Shown piece after piece: positions 33,681 through 41,701 of a DNA stretch of 64,000 nucleotides. Position 1 is the first letter of the stretch; the number at the start of each line of letters is the position of its first letter. The stretch covers positions 1,860,001 to 1,924,000 of the forward strand of contig NZ_FXBL01000004.1 of NCBI RefSeq assembly GCF_900177325.1, in the 5' to 3' direction. Below the pieces are notes generated by a model. The model saw only the letters and a list, made by a program, of their open reading frames with translations. It was not told the origin of the DNA and searched no databases. The position numbers and the translations under genes were made by a program. This DNA is from Mesorhizobium australicum. GTDB taxonomy: Bacteria > Pseudomonadota > Alphaproteobacteria > Rhizobiales > Rhizobiaceae.

Positions 33681-34664
33681 TCACCGAAAGTAGCCGCCGG
33701 TCCTATACCAGCGCCAGGCATCAGCAATCATTTGTTGGAGTGTCGAGCGCTCGGGCGTCCAGCCCAGCTCCTCAGCCGCCCGCCGGCTGCCAGACACCAA
33801 AGCGGCGGCGTCGCCCGCGCGTCGCGGGCCGTAGTTATGAGGGACGTCATGTCCTGTTGCGGCTTTGCCCTCGGCGATGACCTCTTTGACAGAGAAGCCG
33901 GTGCCTGTTCCCAAGTTGAACGCCCGGCTGCCTTTGCCCTCTTGCAGCCATTCCAGACCTTTGATGTGGGCATCGACCAGATCCATCACATGCACATAGT
34001 CGCGCACGCATGTTCCATCCGGCGTGGGATAATCCGTGCCGTGGATGGTCAATGCCTCACGCGCACCAGCGGCGACCTCGATCATCACTGGGATCAGATG
34101 GGTTTCTGGCTGGTGGCATTCGCCGATTTCTGCGTCAACGTCCGCGCCGGCAACGTTGAAGTACCGAAACACCACCGTTCTCAGCGCATGGCTCACGCCA
34201 AAGTCGCGCAGGATTTCCTCCACAGCCCGCTTTGACGCCCCGTAGGCACTGAGTGGCATCTGCGCGCTCTGCTCATCCAGCACAACGCCGTCTTGGTCGC
34301 CATAGATCGCGCAAGTCGACGAAAACACCATTTGTTTGCAGCCGGACTCTACCATTGCCTCAACTAGGTTGAGCGATCCAAGCACGTTGTTGCGCCAGTA
34401 GCGCCCCGGCTCTCTCGTTGACTCGCCCACCTGGCTCAGCGCTGCGAAATGCATCACAGCAACGGGTTCATACTCTGCGAAGGCAGCGTCCAGTGTGCCA
34501 CGATCCAATAGATCGCCCCGAATGAATGGACCGAATTTCACCGCACTGGTCCAGCCCGTCACAAGATTGTCGAAGCTCACCGGAACGTAGCCTTTCTGCA
34601 ACAGAAGTTTGCAAGCATGTGAACCGATGTAGCCCGCACCGCCAGTGACCAAAACATGCTTCAT
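33681..34664 (-). CDS. galE: UDP-glucose 4-epimerase
   Basis: 327 residues. NAD-binding motif MKHVLVTGGAGYIGSHACKLLLQKGY, MHFAALSQVGEST, catalytic serine region SSTCAIYGDQD and YGASK with the catalytic Tyr/Lys, RYFNVAGAD and RDYVHVMDLVDAH are all typical of GalE. It interconverts UDP-glucose and UDP-galactose, supplying UDP-galactose for the polymer. ATG 34664 is preceded by GAAGGGG. It runs opposite to the cluster and leads away from a decayed nusG-like gene. Confidence 0.93.
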   Translation of the reverse strand: MKHVLVTGGAGYIGSHACKLLLQKGYVPVSFDNLVTGWTSAVKFGPFIRGDLLDRGTLDAAFAEYEPVAVMHFAALSQVGESTREPGRYWRNNVLGSLNLVEAMVESGCKQMVFSSTCAIYGDQDGVVLDEQSAQMPLSAYGASKRAVEEILRDFGVSHALRTVVFRYFNVAGADVDAEIGECHQPETHLIPVMIEVAAGAREALTIHGTDYPTPDGTCVRDYVHVMDLVDAHIKGLEWLQEGKGSRAFNLGTGTGFSVKEVIAEGKAATGHDVPHNYGPRRAGDAAALVSGSRRAAEELGWTPERSTLQQMIADAWRWYRTGGYFR

Positions 34665-34726
34665 GCATACCGCCCCTTCAAATGATAGACTAATACCTGC
34701 GGCTTGTTTCATATCGACCGCATTTA

Positions 34727-35140
34727 GTCCGCTCCTCCCGCAACGCGGGTCTGGCCGCCCCTGATTTCCACGAAGACCAAGACACCCCGGTCCAGCGCCA
34801 TCTTATCCACGTCCGCCTCGAAAGTCGCAAACGGCCCCTTTGTCTGCATCACCTGATCGCCAGATATAAGAAGCTTCCGAGGCAAAGAGGCACTGCCGCC
34901 TGCTTCCTTGCCGAATTTCACCAGCCGCGCAATCTCTTTTGGTCGATTTTGACGTTACGCCCAAGGCCTCTCGCCACATCAAAGGCCACGAAAATGTAGT
35001 CCGGAAAAAGCGGGCGCATGGCGGTGACAACTTGAGGCTGCCCTGGCATGCTTCCCCATCGGCATAAAAGTCGTGAAGCCCTTCCGCCTGAGGTTCCGGT
35101 CGGCGATAGGGGTGCAGTTCGGCTTTGGCTGGCTGAGCCA
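34727..35140 (-). pseudogene. NusG/RfaH-like transcription antiterminator, decayed
   Basis: Minus-strand pieces in order reconstruct a NusG-family protein. PKPNCTPIADRNLRRKGFTTFMP is the N-terminal NGN domain; PQVVTAMRPLFPDYIFVAFDVARG follows in another frame. Then LVKFGKEAGGSASLPRKLLISGDQVMQTKGPFATFEADVDKMALDRGVLVFVEIRGGQTRVAGGAD gives the linker and KOW domain. At least two frameshifts break it. Specialised NusG paralogues (RfaH, LoaP, UpxY) suppress termination in long polysaccharide operons, so this was probably the cluster's own antiterminator. The upstream end is cut by IS3 debris. Confidence 0.75.
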
Positions 35141-35337
35141 GGAACTATCTTCTCTCGTGATCGTGGAATGCTATTTTGAACCTCTGAACAGCCTCGCGTG
35201 CCTCACATCGCTCAAGTCGAACGGATGCGAGCGAGGTTCCTCAAGAAGGCAAGTGACCTGCATCCGGATTTCCGGACCGTTCTGAGCTGGAATTTTCCAC
35301 TTATGATCCCGGTATCGGGAGAAGGAGGATTCCGTGA

Positions 35338-35577
35338 AGAGGTCGAAGTTTACGGAGGCGCAGATCCCTTTCATTCTGCGCCAGGCTGAGGAAGGCACGG
35401 CGGTCGCTGAGGTGTGTCGCAAGCCGGGCATTTCGGACGCCAATCTATTACTGGAAGAAGCGCCACGGCGGCCTGACGCCGTCCGAGGTCAAGCGGATGC
35501 GCCAGTTGGAAGACGAGAACAACCGGCTGAAGAAGATCGTCGCCGACCTGACGCTGGGCGACGCCATGTTGCAGGAA
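35338..35577 (+). pseudogene. IS3-family OrfA remnant, frameshifted
   Basis: VKRSKFTEAQIPFILRQAEEG, VAEVCRKPGISDA, then a frameshift to the frame with MRQLEDENNRLKKIVADLTL ending GDAMLQE at about 35577. The sequence before it (35262-35337) matches that before the IS3 remnant at 27970. Its OrfB partner may be the gene pieces at 37111-37624 and 38446-38800, which would make the DNA between (hydantoinase fragment and IS110) a later insertion. Confidence 0.8.
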
Positions 35578-35659
35578 TGTCGTGTGCCGAAATGTATGGT
35601 CCGCTTCGTCCTTGCAAGGCTTTTGGGGGTCTCGTGGGGAGCACAGGACGCTGCGTCGC

Positions 35660-35820
35660 CTGGGCGGCGTCGATCGCGCACAGGAACGACATCGGCGGCA
35701 AGACGCCGGGTTCGATGGAGGTCGACGTCTCGGAGATCTTCCAGGAGGGGCTCAGGCTGTCGGCCGTGCCCCTGATGCAGGACGGCAGGCCGATCGGCGC
35801 GGTGTTCGATATCTGCTTAA
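35660..35820 (+). pseudogene. Hydantoinase B/oxoprolinase fragment
   Basis: About 53 codons reading AWAASIAHRNDIGGKTPGS, MEVDVSEIFQEGLRLSAVPLM, then a short tail. HxxDIGGxxPGSM and EIFQEGLR are hallmarks of the HyuB subunit of N-methylhydantoinase/oxoprolinase (normally 500-600 residues). Nothing else of the gene is present, so this is debris carried in by transposition. Confidence 0.6.
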
Positions 35821-36052
35821 ATGTATCCGGCCTCTCGCGAGTGGGCTGCTATTGCAGCCACGCCAAGATGAGATTCGCGCGCACAGTTCCTGTATAACTT
35901 GATCGTGCCTGAGCACGCTTTCGGCAGGAAAGCTTACAGTGCGCCGATCAACTGTTTCGTCATCGGCTCCTCGAACCTCTCAGTCTGTCGACCGAGAACT
36001 CACGCTGTCGCGGGGTCACGACGTTCGTAGATCGCTCCCGGCCGATTGATGA

Positions 36053-37048
36053 TTACCCACGCGCGCGAGCGACCTTGGCCGCCGGCGCGACGGCGACCTT
36101 GTTGACGTGCATTCGCTTCTGCAATCCGTCGATCCAAGCACCAAGGCGGTCTCGGCTTCGATCGAGGTGCATGACACATGATAGAGCACCGTGGATCAGC
36201 AGGCGCCGAAGATAGTGATTGCCACGTCGACTGATACCCAGAAGGGTGGGCTTCCCACCGGTCGAATGCTGGCGCGGAACGAGCCCCAGCCATGCAGCCA
36301 TGTCGCGGGCCGATCGGAACTGCCGACCATCTCCGGCTGAGGCAAGAATCGACGTAGCCACAAGCGGCCCGACGCCCGGTACTGTCATCAAACGGCGGGA
36401 TCGTTCGTCCTGGGCTGCAGTGGCTTCGATCTCCCGGGTCACAGAAGCGATACGCTCTTCGAGGCGACGTAAGTCGTCGAGCAGATCTGCCAGGAGCCGT
36501 CGCATCATCGGCGTCAGATCGTTCTCCTCGTTGCTCAGCACGCGCGGTATGTCAGCCTTGAACTTGCCGATGCCCTGGTGGATCGCGACGCCAAACTCGA
36601 TGCACATCGCCCGCATCTAACAGACCAACCGGGTTCGGTTGGCGACCATGCGGTCACGGATTCGGTGAAGTGCCTGCAGCTCGGCCTGAGCGGCAGACTT
36701 GATCTCGACGAAGCGCATCGTCGGCCGCGTTACCGCCTCCGCGATTGCCGCGGCGTCGATGACGTCGTTCTTGTTCGACTTCACGTAAGGCTTTACGAAC
36801 TGCGCAGGGATGATGCGAACTCGGTGTCCGAACGCCTGCAGATGGCGTGCCAGCCACTGCGATCCCGGACAGGCCTCCATGCCGATCAGCGCCGGCGCTG
36901 CAACTCTGAAGAACTGCAAGAGAGTGTCTCTCCGGAGCTTCCAGTTGCCGATGATTGCGCCGTCTGCATCGGCGCCTGCAATGTGGAAGACGTTCTTGCC
37001 GAGATCGATACCGCAGACCGCGGCGTTCGTGGGTTTGCGATGGGTCAT
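36053..37048 (-). pseudogene. IS110-family transposase with internal amber stop
   Basis: Reading leftwards from ATG 37048: NAAVCGIDLGKNVFHIAGAD with the first DEDD aspartate, IGMEACPGSQWLARHLQ, PAQFVKPYVKSNKNDVIDAAAIAEA and QALHRIRDRMVANRTRLVC. TAG at 36619-36617 follows. The same frame resumes MRAMCIEFGVAIHQGIG, VPGVGPLVATSILASAGD and AAWLGLVPRQHSTGGK to the normal end. The stop sits where the family has glutamine (CAG). Otherwise the gene is full length (about 331 codons), so the lesion is recent; an amber suppressor would restore it. Confidence 0.88.
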
Positions 37049-37110
37049 GATCACTCCTCCTGTCTGCATCGCTATCGTCGCACTGGCGGACGGAGCGGAC
37101 CATCCTATTA

Positions 37111-37624
37111 GCTATGAGGCCTGCCCGTCGGCGGCGGCTTGTGGATGAGGTCCGGGCGGATTGGAAGTTGTCTATCCGCCGGGCCTGTGCGACGTTCCGG
37201 ATCGATACGTCGCTCTATCACTACAAGTCGAAGCGCGGCGAGCAGGCCGACCTCAAAGCCAGGATCAGCGAGATCGCCCAGACGCGGGTGCGTTATGGCT
37301 ATCGGCGCGTACATGTCCTGCTGCGTCGCGAGGGCTGGGTGGTCAATCCGAAACGGATCTATCGCCTTTACAAGGAGATGGGCCTTCAGCTGCGGAACAC
37401 TGAAGCGGACAGGCAATCGATCCAGTGAATCGATTGCCCGCCGAAGGCCAAGCGCCGGGTGAAGGCGAAGCTGCGAGAGGACCGGACCGATGCGACACAG
37501 GGCAACCAGGTCTAGGCGATGGACTTCGTCCATGCCAACTGGCGACGGGCCGCAAGATCCGTGTGCTCACCGTCGTCGACACCGTTTCGCGTTTCTCGCC
37601 AGTGGTCGATCCACGGTTCAGCTA
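37111..37624 (+). pseudogene. IS3-family OrfB, 5' part (interrupted by IS5)
   Basis: RPARRRRLVDEVRADWKLSIRRACATFRID, ARISEIAQTRVRYGYRRVHVLLRREGW and NPKRIYRLYKEMGLQLRN are the N-terminal half of an IS3-type OrfB (HTH_21 region). After a frameshift near 37420 come KAKLREDRTDATQ, then TAG at 37513-37515 where NQVWAMDFVHD is expected, and the first catalytic region VLTVVDTVSRFSPVVDPRFS. The gene is cut at CTAG 37622-37625 by an IS5-type element and resumes at 38446. Confidence 0.82.
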
Positions 37625-38445
37625 GGCTCAGGACCTATTAATTTGGTTTGAGATGTGATTCACGGCTTCCGACAGGAGGCCTGGTGATGGGTGATTTGTT
37701 TCTGCTGAGCGAGCGCCAGATGGCGCGGATTTCGCCCTTCTTCCCGCTGTCGCACGGGGTGCCGCGTGTCGATGACCGCCGGGTGGTGAGCGGCATCGTC
37801 TACGTGATCCGCAACGGACTGCAGTGGAAGGACGCGCCGGCTGGCTACGGGCCGCACAAGACGCTCTACAACCGCTTCATCCGCTGGAGTTGGCTCGGCG
37901 TCTTTGACCGCATCTTCGCCGGCCTCGCCGGCGAAGGGCCTAGGCCCGAGCGCATCATGATCGACGCGACGCATCTTAAAGCCCACCGCACGGCTGCGAG
38001 CCTGCATAAAAAGGGGATGTTCCCCGTCGTATCGGGCGAACAAAAGGCGGGCTGAACTCGAAGCTTCACACGGTTTGCGACGGTGAAGGCCGGCCAATCA
38101 TCCTGCTCCTGTCGGAAGGCCAGATGAGCGACCACAAAGGCGCCCGTCTCGTCCTTGGCGCATTGCCGCCGGCCGATCGCGGCTATGACCGCGCCTGGTT
38201 CCGCGAGGAACTCGAAGCACGAGGAATCGAACCGTGCATCCCGTCGAGCCGAAGCCGCAAAGTCCCGTACGCCTACGACACCGCGCTCTACCGCCAGCGC
38301 CACAAGGTCGAGAACCTATTCGCCAAGCTCAAGGACTGGCGGCGCATCGCAACCCGCTACGACCGATGCGCCCACACCCTCTTCTCGCCATCTGCATCGA
38401 AGCCGCCGTCATCTTCTGGCTTTGATCAATGAGTCCTGACCCTAG
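37622..38445. mobile_element. IS5-family (IS427-like) element inserted in IS3 OrfB
   Basis: The element occupies 37626-38441. Imperfect terminal inverted repeats begin GCTCAGGACCTATTAA (left) and GGTCAGGACTCATTGA (right end, complement). It is flanked by CTAG on both sides (37622-37625 and 38442-38445), a 4-bp target duplication typical of IS5 relatives. Removing it rejoins the IS3 OrfB reading from VVDPRFS to GEDVVKTLELACK. About 816 bp, normal for IS427-type elements. Confidence 0.85.
37687..38432 (+). CDS. IS5-family transposase, two overlapping frames
   Basis: The first frame (37687-38055) encodes MGDLFLLSERQMARISPFFPL, VDDRRVVSGIVYVIRNGLQWKDAPAGYGPHKTLYNRF and RIMIDATHLKAHRTAASL (catalytic DATHLK). 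The second, in the -1 frame (from about 38020 to 38432), encodes LNSKLHTVCDGEGRPI, MSDHKGARLVLGALPPADRGYDRAWFREEL and YRQRHKVENLFAKLKDWRRIATRYD (catalytic glutamate). IS427-type elements join such frames by -1 frameshifting, and AAAAAGGGG at 38008-38016 is the likely site. The last about 15 residues shift again (the family ending AICIEAAVIFWL is in the third frame), which may mean it is inactive. Confidence 0.8.
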
Positions 38446-38800
38446 AGCGGCGAGGATGTGGTCAAGACCTTGGAACTTGCCTGTAAGACGATCGGCTATC
38501 CGACCGCGACCAAGGTCGACCAGGGCTCCGAGTTCACCTCCCGCGACCTCGACGTGCGGGCATACCAGAAGGGTGTCGAGCTCGACTTCTCGCGGCCGAG
38601 AAAGCCCACGTACCATGCATTCATCGAGTTGTTCAACGGCAAGTTCCGGGCAGAGTGTCTCAACGCCCACTGGTTCCTGAGCCTTGACGACGCCCGGGCA
38701 AGATGGAGGAATGGCGTTACAACGCGGTCCGACCCCACAGCGCGATCGGCAACAAACCGCCGGTATCGCTCATGAAAGGCTCCTCGGCGGCCGCGCCACC
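38446..38800 (+). pseudogene. IS3-family OrfB, 3' part
   Basis: Continuation of 37111-37624 after the IS5 element: GEDVVKTLELACKTIGYPTATKVDQGSEFTSRDLDVRAYQKGVELDFSRPRKPTYHAFIELFNGKFRAECLNAHWF. The integrase core D and E residues are present (VDQGSEF; HAFIELFNGKFR, where the family has NAFIESFNG). A frameshift near 38705 breaks the last about 30 codons (YNAVRPHSAIGNKPPVSLM is in another frame). Confidence 0.85.
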
Positions 38801-39032
38801 ATGAGCTCCCACCTCGGAAGTTTCTGCTGGGGCGATTCAAAGACGGGGAGCAGCTCAGTGTCGGACTTGTCATTCAGGCAAGAACTTGAATATTGACGCT
38901 TCGACGCACGGCGCACTTGGCGCAGCCTGAGATTGATGGGCGCGCCTCCCGTTAGTTCCGTTGTTGATGCGGTGGACGGCTCTCCTCCTCCCTGCGGTAT
39001 GATCGCGGGATCAGAGCTGGAGGAGCACCACG

Positions 39033-39542
39033 ACGAGCAACATCACGGCAATCGGTCTGGATATCGCGAAGTCCGTATTTCAGGTTCACGCAGTGGATTC
39101 GGCCGGCGAGGTTGTCGTTCGCCGGAGGTTGACGCAAGGGCGTGTCCTCGCCTTCTTCGAGAGCCTGCCGCGATGCCTGGTCGGGATCGAGGCCTGCAGT
39201 TCCTCGCATTATTGGGCTCGCGAGCTGATCGCACTCGGCCATGATGTGCGGCTGCTGCCGGCATAGTACGTAAAGCCCTATCTGAAGCGACAAAAGAATG
39301 ATGCAGCGGACGCAGAGGCAATCTGCGAGGTCGTGACCCGACCCACCATGCGCTTTGTGCCGGTGAATTCGCCCGAGCAGCAAAGCGTGATGATGCTGCA
39401 CCGGGTCCGGTTGATGCTCGTGCAGCTGATGGCCCGGCGAACGACCAAGGTTGCAGCCGTTGCGCTCGCCAACAAGACCGCTCGGATGGTCTGGGCATTG
39501 ATGACAGGCGGCGAGCGATACAGGGAGCCGATCATAGCATAG
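39033..39542 (+). pseudogene. IS110/IS1111-family transposase remnant
   Basis: ITAIGLDIAKSVFQVHAVDSAGEVV, CLVGIEACSSSHYWARELIALGHDVRLLPA, then TAG at 39264-39266 where family members have glutamine (PAQYVKPY), then YVKPYLKRQKND, AICEVVTRPTMRFVPVNSPEQQSVMMLHRVR. Shortly after, the reading jumps to KTARMVWALMTGGERYREP, normally near the C-terminus, so about 170 codons have been deleted. It is distinct from the IS110 copy at 36053-37048. Confidence 0.85.
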
Positions 39543-39986
39543 AACAAGACAAGGCGAGCGATCGCCGACGAGGTTAAAAAGGGCGGACAGAGCTGATGCA
39601 CAAAGCTGGTTGATACCGCCGGATCAGGAAAACCGACTGGGGCCGTGCACTTCGAGTGCGGGCTGTCGATCGGGACCTGAGACGCGCGAATGGCATTATG
39701 GCCAGCGGCACATGAAAGGCCGCACCCACAGGCCGGCTACATGGCCGCACCAACCAGCAGATGCAAAAGGCTCCAAAATCCCTTGCAACGGAGAGCCGTC
39801 CATACACGGCTCCATTAGCACACAGCTTTCTGCGGTTCTTGACGAAGTAGTCGTCCACGAGCTCCTGGTGCCACCCATTCTGCGACTTGTAAGGGTGCAC
39901 GGCGTCTGCTATCGCTCGAAACTGAACGATGCTAAGTATCCTTCACATCGATTTGCGCAAGCCAAGGTGTTCTGCGAGATTTGGAA
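39543..39986. other. Intergenic, upstream of EPS regulator
   Basis: About 440 bases. No domain found on either strand. It should hold the promoter of the long plus-strand polysaccharide operon starting at 39987. Confidence 0.35.
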
Positions 39987-40355
39987 ATGAGCAAGCGTAA
40001 TATGATTCAGGAGGACACGCATTTCCGCGTGCTTCGCCACCTGCAGGACAACCCTGAAATGTCACAACGGGAACTGGCGGAAGCTGTAGGGGTCAGCGTT
40101 GGTGGGATGCACTACGTTCTAAACGCACTGATCGAAAAGGGTTTCGTGAAACTTGGGAATTTTACTGCAGCAGAGGACAAGCGGCGGTATGCTTACTTGC
40201 TAACGCCCCAAGGCATTAGAGAAAAATCACTAATTACTGGCAGATTCCTTAAACGGAAATTTACGGAATACGAGGCACTGAAGGCAGAGATTGAGACGCT
40301 TCGCCACGAGCTTGGCGACGAGGTCATGCCCGAAGTTGCAGGCAAGAAATATTGA
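39987..40355 (+). CDS. MarR-family EPS-associated transcriptional regulator
   Basis: 122 residues: MIQEDTHFRVLRHLQDNPEMSQRELAEAVGVSVGGMHYVLNALIEKGFVKLGNF is the winged helix-turn-helix, followed by DKRRYAYLLTPQGIREKSLITGRFLKRKFTEYEALKAEIE. This matches the MarR subfamily repeatedly found at the start of exopolysaccharide operons. ATG 39987 (MSKRNM) is preferred over the one two codons earlier. It heads the main polysaccharide operon and may autoregulate it. Confidence 0.88.
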   Translation: MSKRNMIQEDTHFRVLRHLQDNPEMSQRELAEAVGVSVGGMHYVLNALIEKGFVKLGNFTAAEDKRRYAYLLTPQGIREKSLITGRFLKRKFTEYEALKAEIETLRHELGDEVMPEVAGKKY

Positions 40356-40382
40356 TCGCCTGTTATCAGCGGAGGTTATTCC

Positions 40383-40946
40383 ATGAATGACGGTCGAAAG
40401 CGACTTTCGATCCCTGTGGAAGGGCCGACTTTGCGGCTGAGGCTGATCGATCCGGGCGACGCTGCTTATTTGCATGGCCTGCGCACTGATCCCGCCTATA
40501 GCCGGCACCTGTCCACAGTCGAGGGGACGGTCCTGGATCAGCAGCGATGGATCGAGGCTTACAAGCATCGAGAGGCGGCCGGGCAAGAGCTCTATTTCAT
40601 CATCGAACGACACGACGACACACGGTGCGGCACGGTACGGCTTTATGACATCGGGATAGAGCGCTTCACCTGGGGAAGTTGGATCCTCGACCAAAACAAG
40701 CCGCAAAAGGCGGCGGTGGAAAGTGCGTTGCTATCGTTTGGTGTGGGATTCGACGTGCTGGGTATCAGCTTGGCGCAGTTGAAAGTGCACGACCAGAACC
40801 AGCACGCGATCAGCTTCTACCGGCGCTTTGGCATGACAGAAATCTTACACTTCGGATCCGAAATACATTTCGACTATCCGCGCACCCGGTTTGAGGCGGA
40901 CCGGGCCACCTATCTGGCAATCCTTCAAAACGAGCCCCGAGCATGA
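40383..40946 (+). CDS. GNAT-family acetyltransferase
   Basis: 187 residues of the RimJ/RimL-like GNAT type: GPTLRLRLIDPGDAAYLHGLRTDPAYSRHL, LYFIIERHDDTRCGTVRLYDI, GSWILDQNKPQKAAVESALLSFGVGFDVLG and QLKVHDQNQHAISFYRRFGM. In sugar clusters such enzymes N-acetylate amino sugars. It overlaps the FdtA-type gene by 4 bases (ATGA), so it is a candidate N-acyltransferase for the 3-amino sugar made downstream. Confidence 0.82.
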   Translation: MNDGRKRLSIPVEGPTLRLRLIDPGDAAYLHGLRTDPAYSRHLSTVEGTVLDQQRWIEAYKHREAAGQELYFIIERHDDTRCGTVRLYDIGIERFTWGSWILDQNKPQKAAVESALLSFGVGFDVLGISLAQLKVHDQNQHAISFYRRFGMTEILHFGSEIHFDYPRTRFEADRATYLAILQNEPRA

Positions 40947-41701
40947 CCGGATTTCCGACCGACGGCATTATTCCCGAAACCGCCCGAATCGACCCGACTG
41001 TCATGATCGGGCCGCGTGTAGTCCTCGCAGGTGATGGGATCGAGCTGCGTGCGGGTGTTAGGTTGGATGCCGCATGCGTTATCGGCGAAGGAATAACTGT
41101 TGGACAAGGCGCTTGGGTTCGAGCAGGCGCCGTGGTGCTGCGCTCGGTCCCCCCAAACGCGATCGTCGAGGGTAATCCGGCTCAGGTCGTAGGCTATCTC
41201 GATGGCGCCATTTCCGACCGGCGCCCGGACCCACGTCATGTCGATAGAGACATTTACAATCACCGTTCAAGACCGGCCAGCGTGCCGCTCGAAGTCGGGG
41301 ACTGCGCGCTTTACTTGATGCGCAGGATCGAAGACGCCCGTGGCGCCGTAACCGTCGGCGAGATACGCAAAGAGATGCCGTTTTCTCCGGCGCGTTATTT
41401 CGCCGTTTTTAATGTGCCATCGGTCGAATTGCGGGGAGAGCACGCTCACAAGAAGTGTCAGCAGTTTCTGATATGCTTGCACGGTTCCTGTCGCGTTCTT
41501 CTGGATGACGGAAGTCATCGTTGCGAGGTAACGCTTGACCGGCCAGATATGGGCGTGTTCATGCCAGAGATGATCTGGGGCACACAGTATCGCTACAGCC
41601 CGGATGCCGTGCTTCTCGTATTCGCATCCCGGCCCTACGAGACCGATGATTACCTACGCACCTACGATGAATTTCTAGCCGCTCGGCTAGGGGCCAAGTG
41701 A
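40943..41701 (+). CDS. Fused acyltransferase / dTDP-sugar 3,4-ketoisomerase (WxcM-like)
   Basis: 252 residues in two domains. Residues about 10-95 are left-handed beta-helix hexapeptide repeats (ARIDPTVMIGPRVVLAGDGIELRAGVRLDAACVIGEGITVGQGAWVRAGAVVLRSVPPNAIVEGNPAQVVG), an acyltransferase fold. Residues about 115-250 form the FdtA/QdtA cupin (GDCALYLMRRIEDARGAVTVGEIRKEMPFSPARYFAVFNVP, RGEHAHKKCQQFLICLHGSC and the ending SRPYETDDYLRTYDEFLA). FdtA converts dTDP-4-keto-6-deoxyglucose to the 3-keto isomer; the acyltransferase domain would acetylate the later 3-amino group. The helix domain is shorter than usual for a stand-alone enzyme. Confidence 0.87.
   Translation: MTGFPTDGIIPETARIDPTVMIGPRVVLAGDGIELRAGVRLDAACVIGEGITVGQGAWVRAGAVVLRSVPPNAIVEGNPAQVVGYLDGAISDRRPDPRHVDRDIYNHRSRPASVPLEVGDCALYLMRRIEDARGAVTVGEIRKEMPFSPARYFAVFNVPSVELRGEHAHKKCQQFLICLHGSCRVLLDDGSHRCEVTLDRPDMGVFMPEMIWGTQYRYSPDAVLLVFASRPYETDDYLRTYDEFLAARLGAK

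Noticed and set aside
39574..39900. Minus-strand 108-codon frame between IS110 remnant and the MarR gene
   Set aside because: No domain, no ribosome-binding site and a composition typical of antisense reading in GC-rich DNA.
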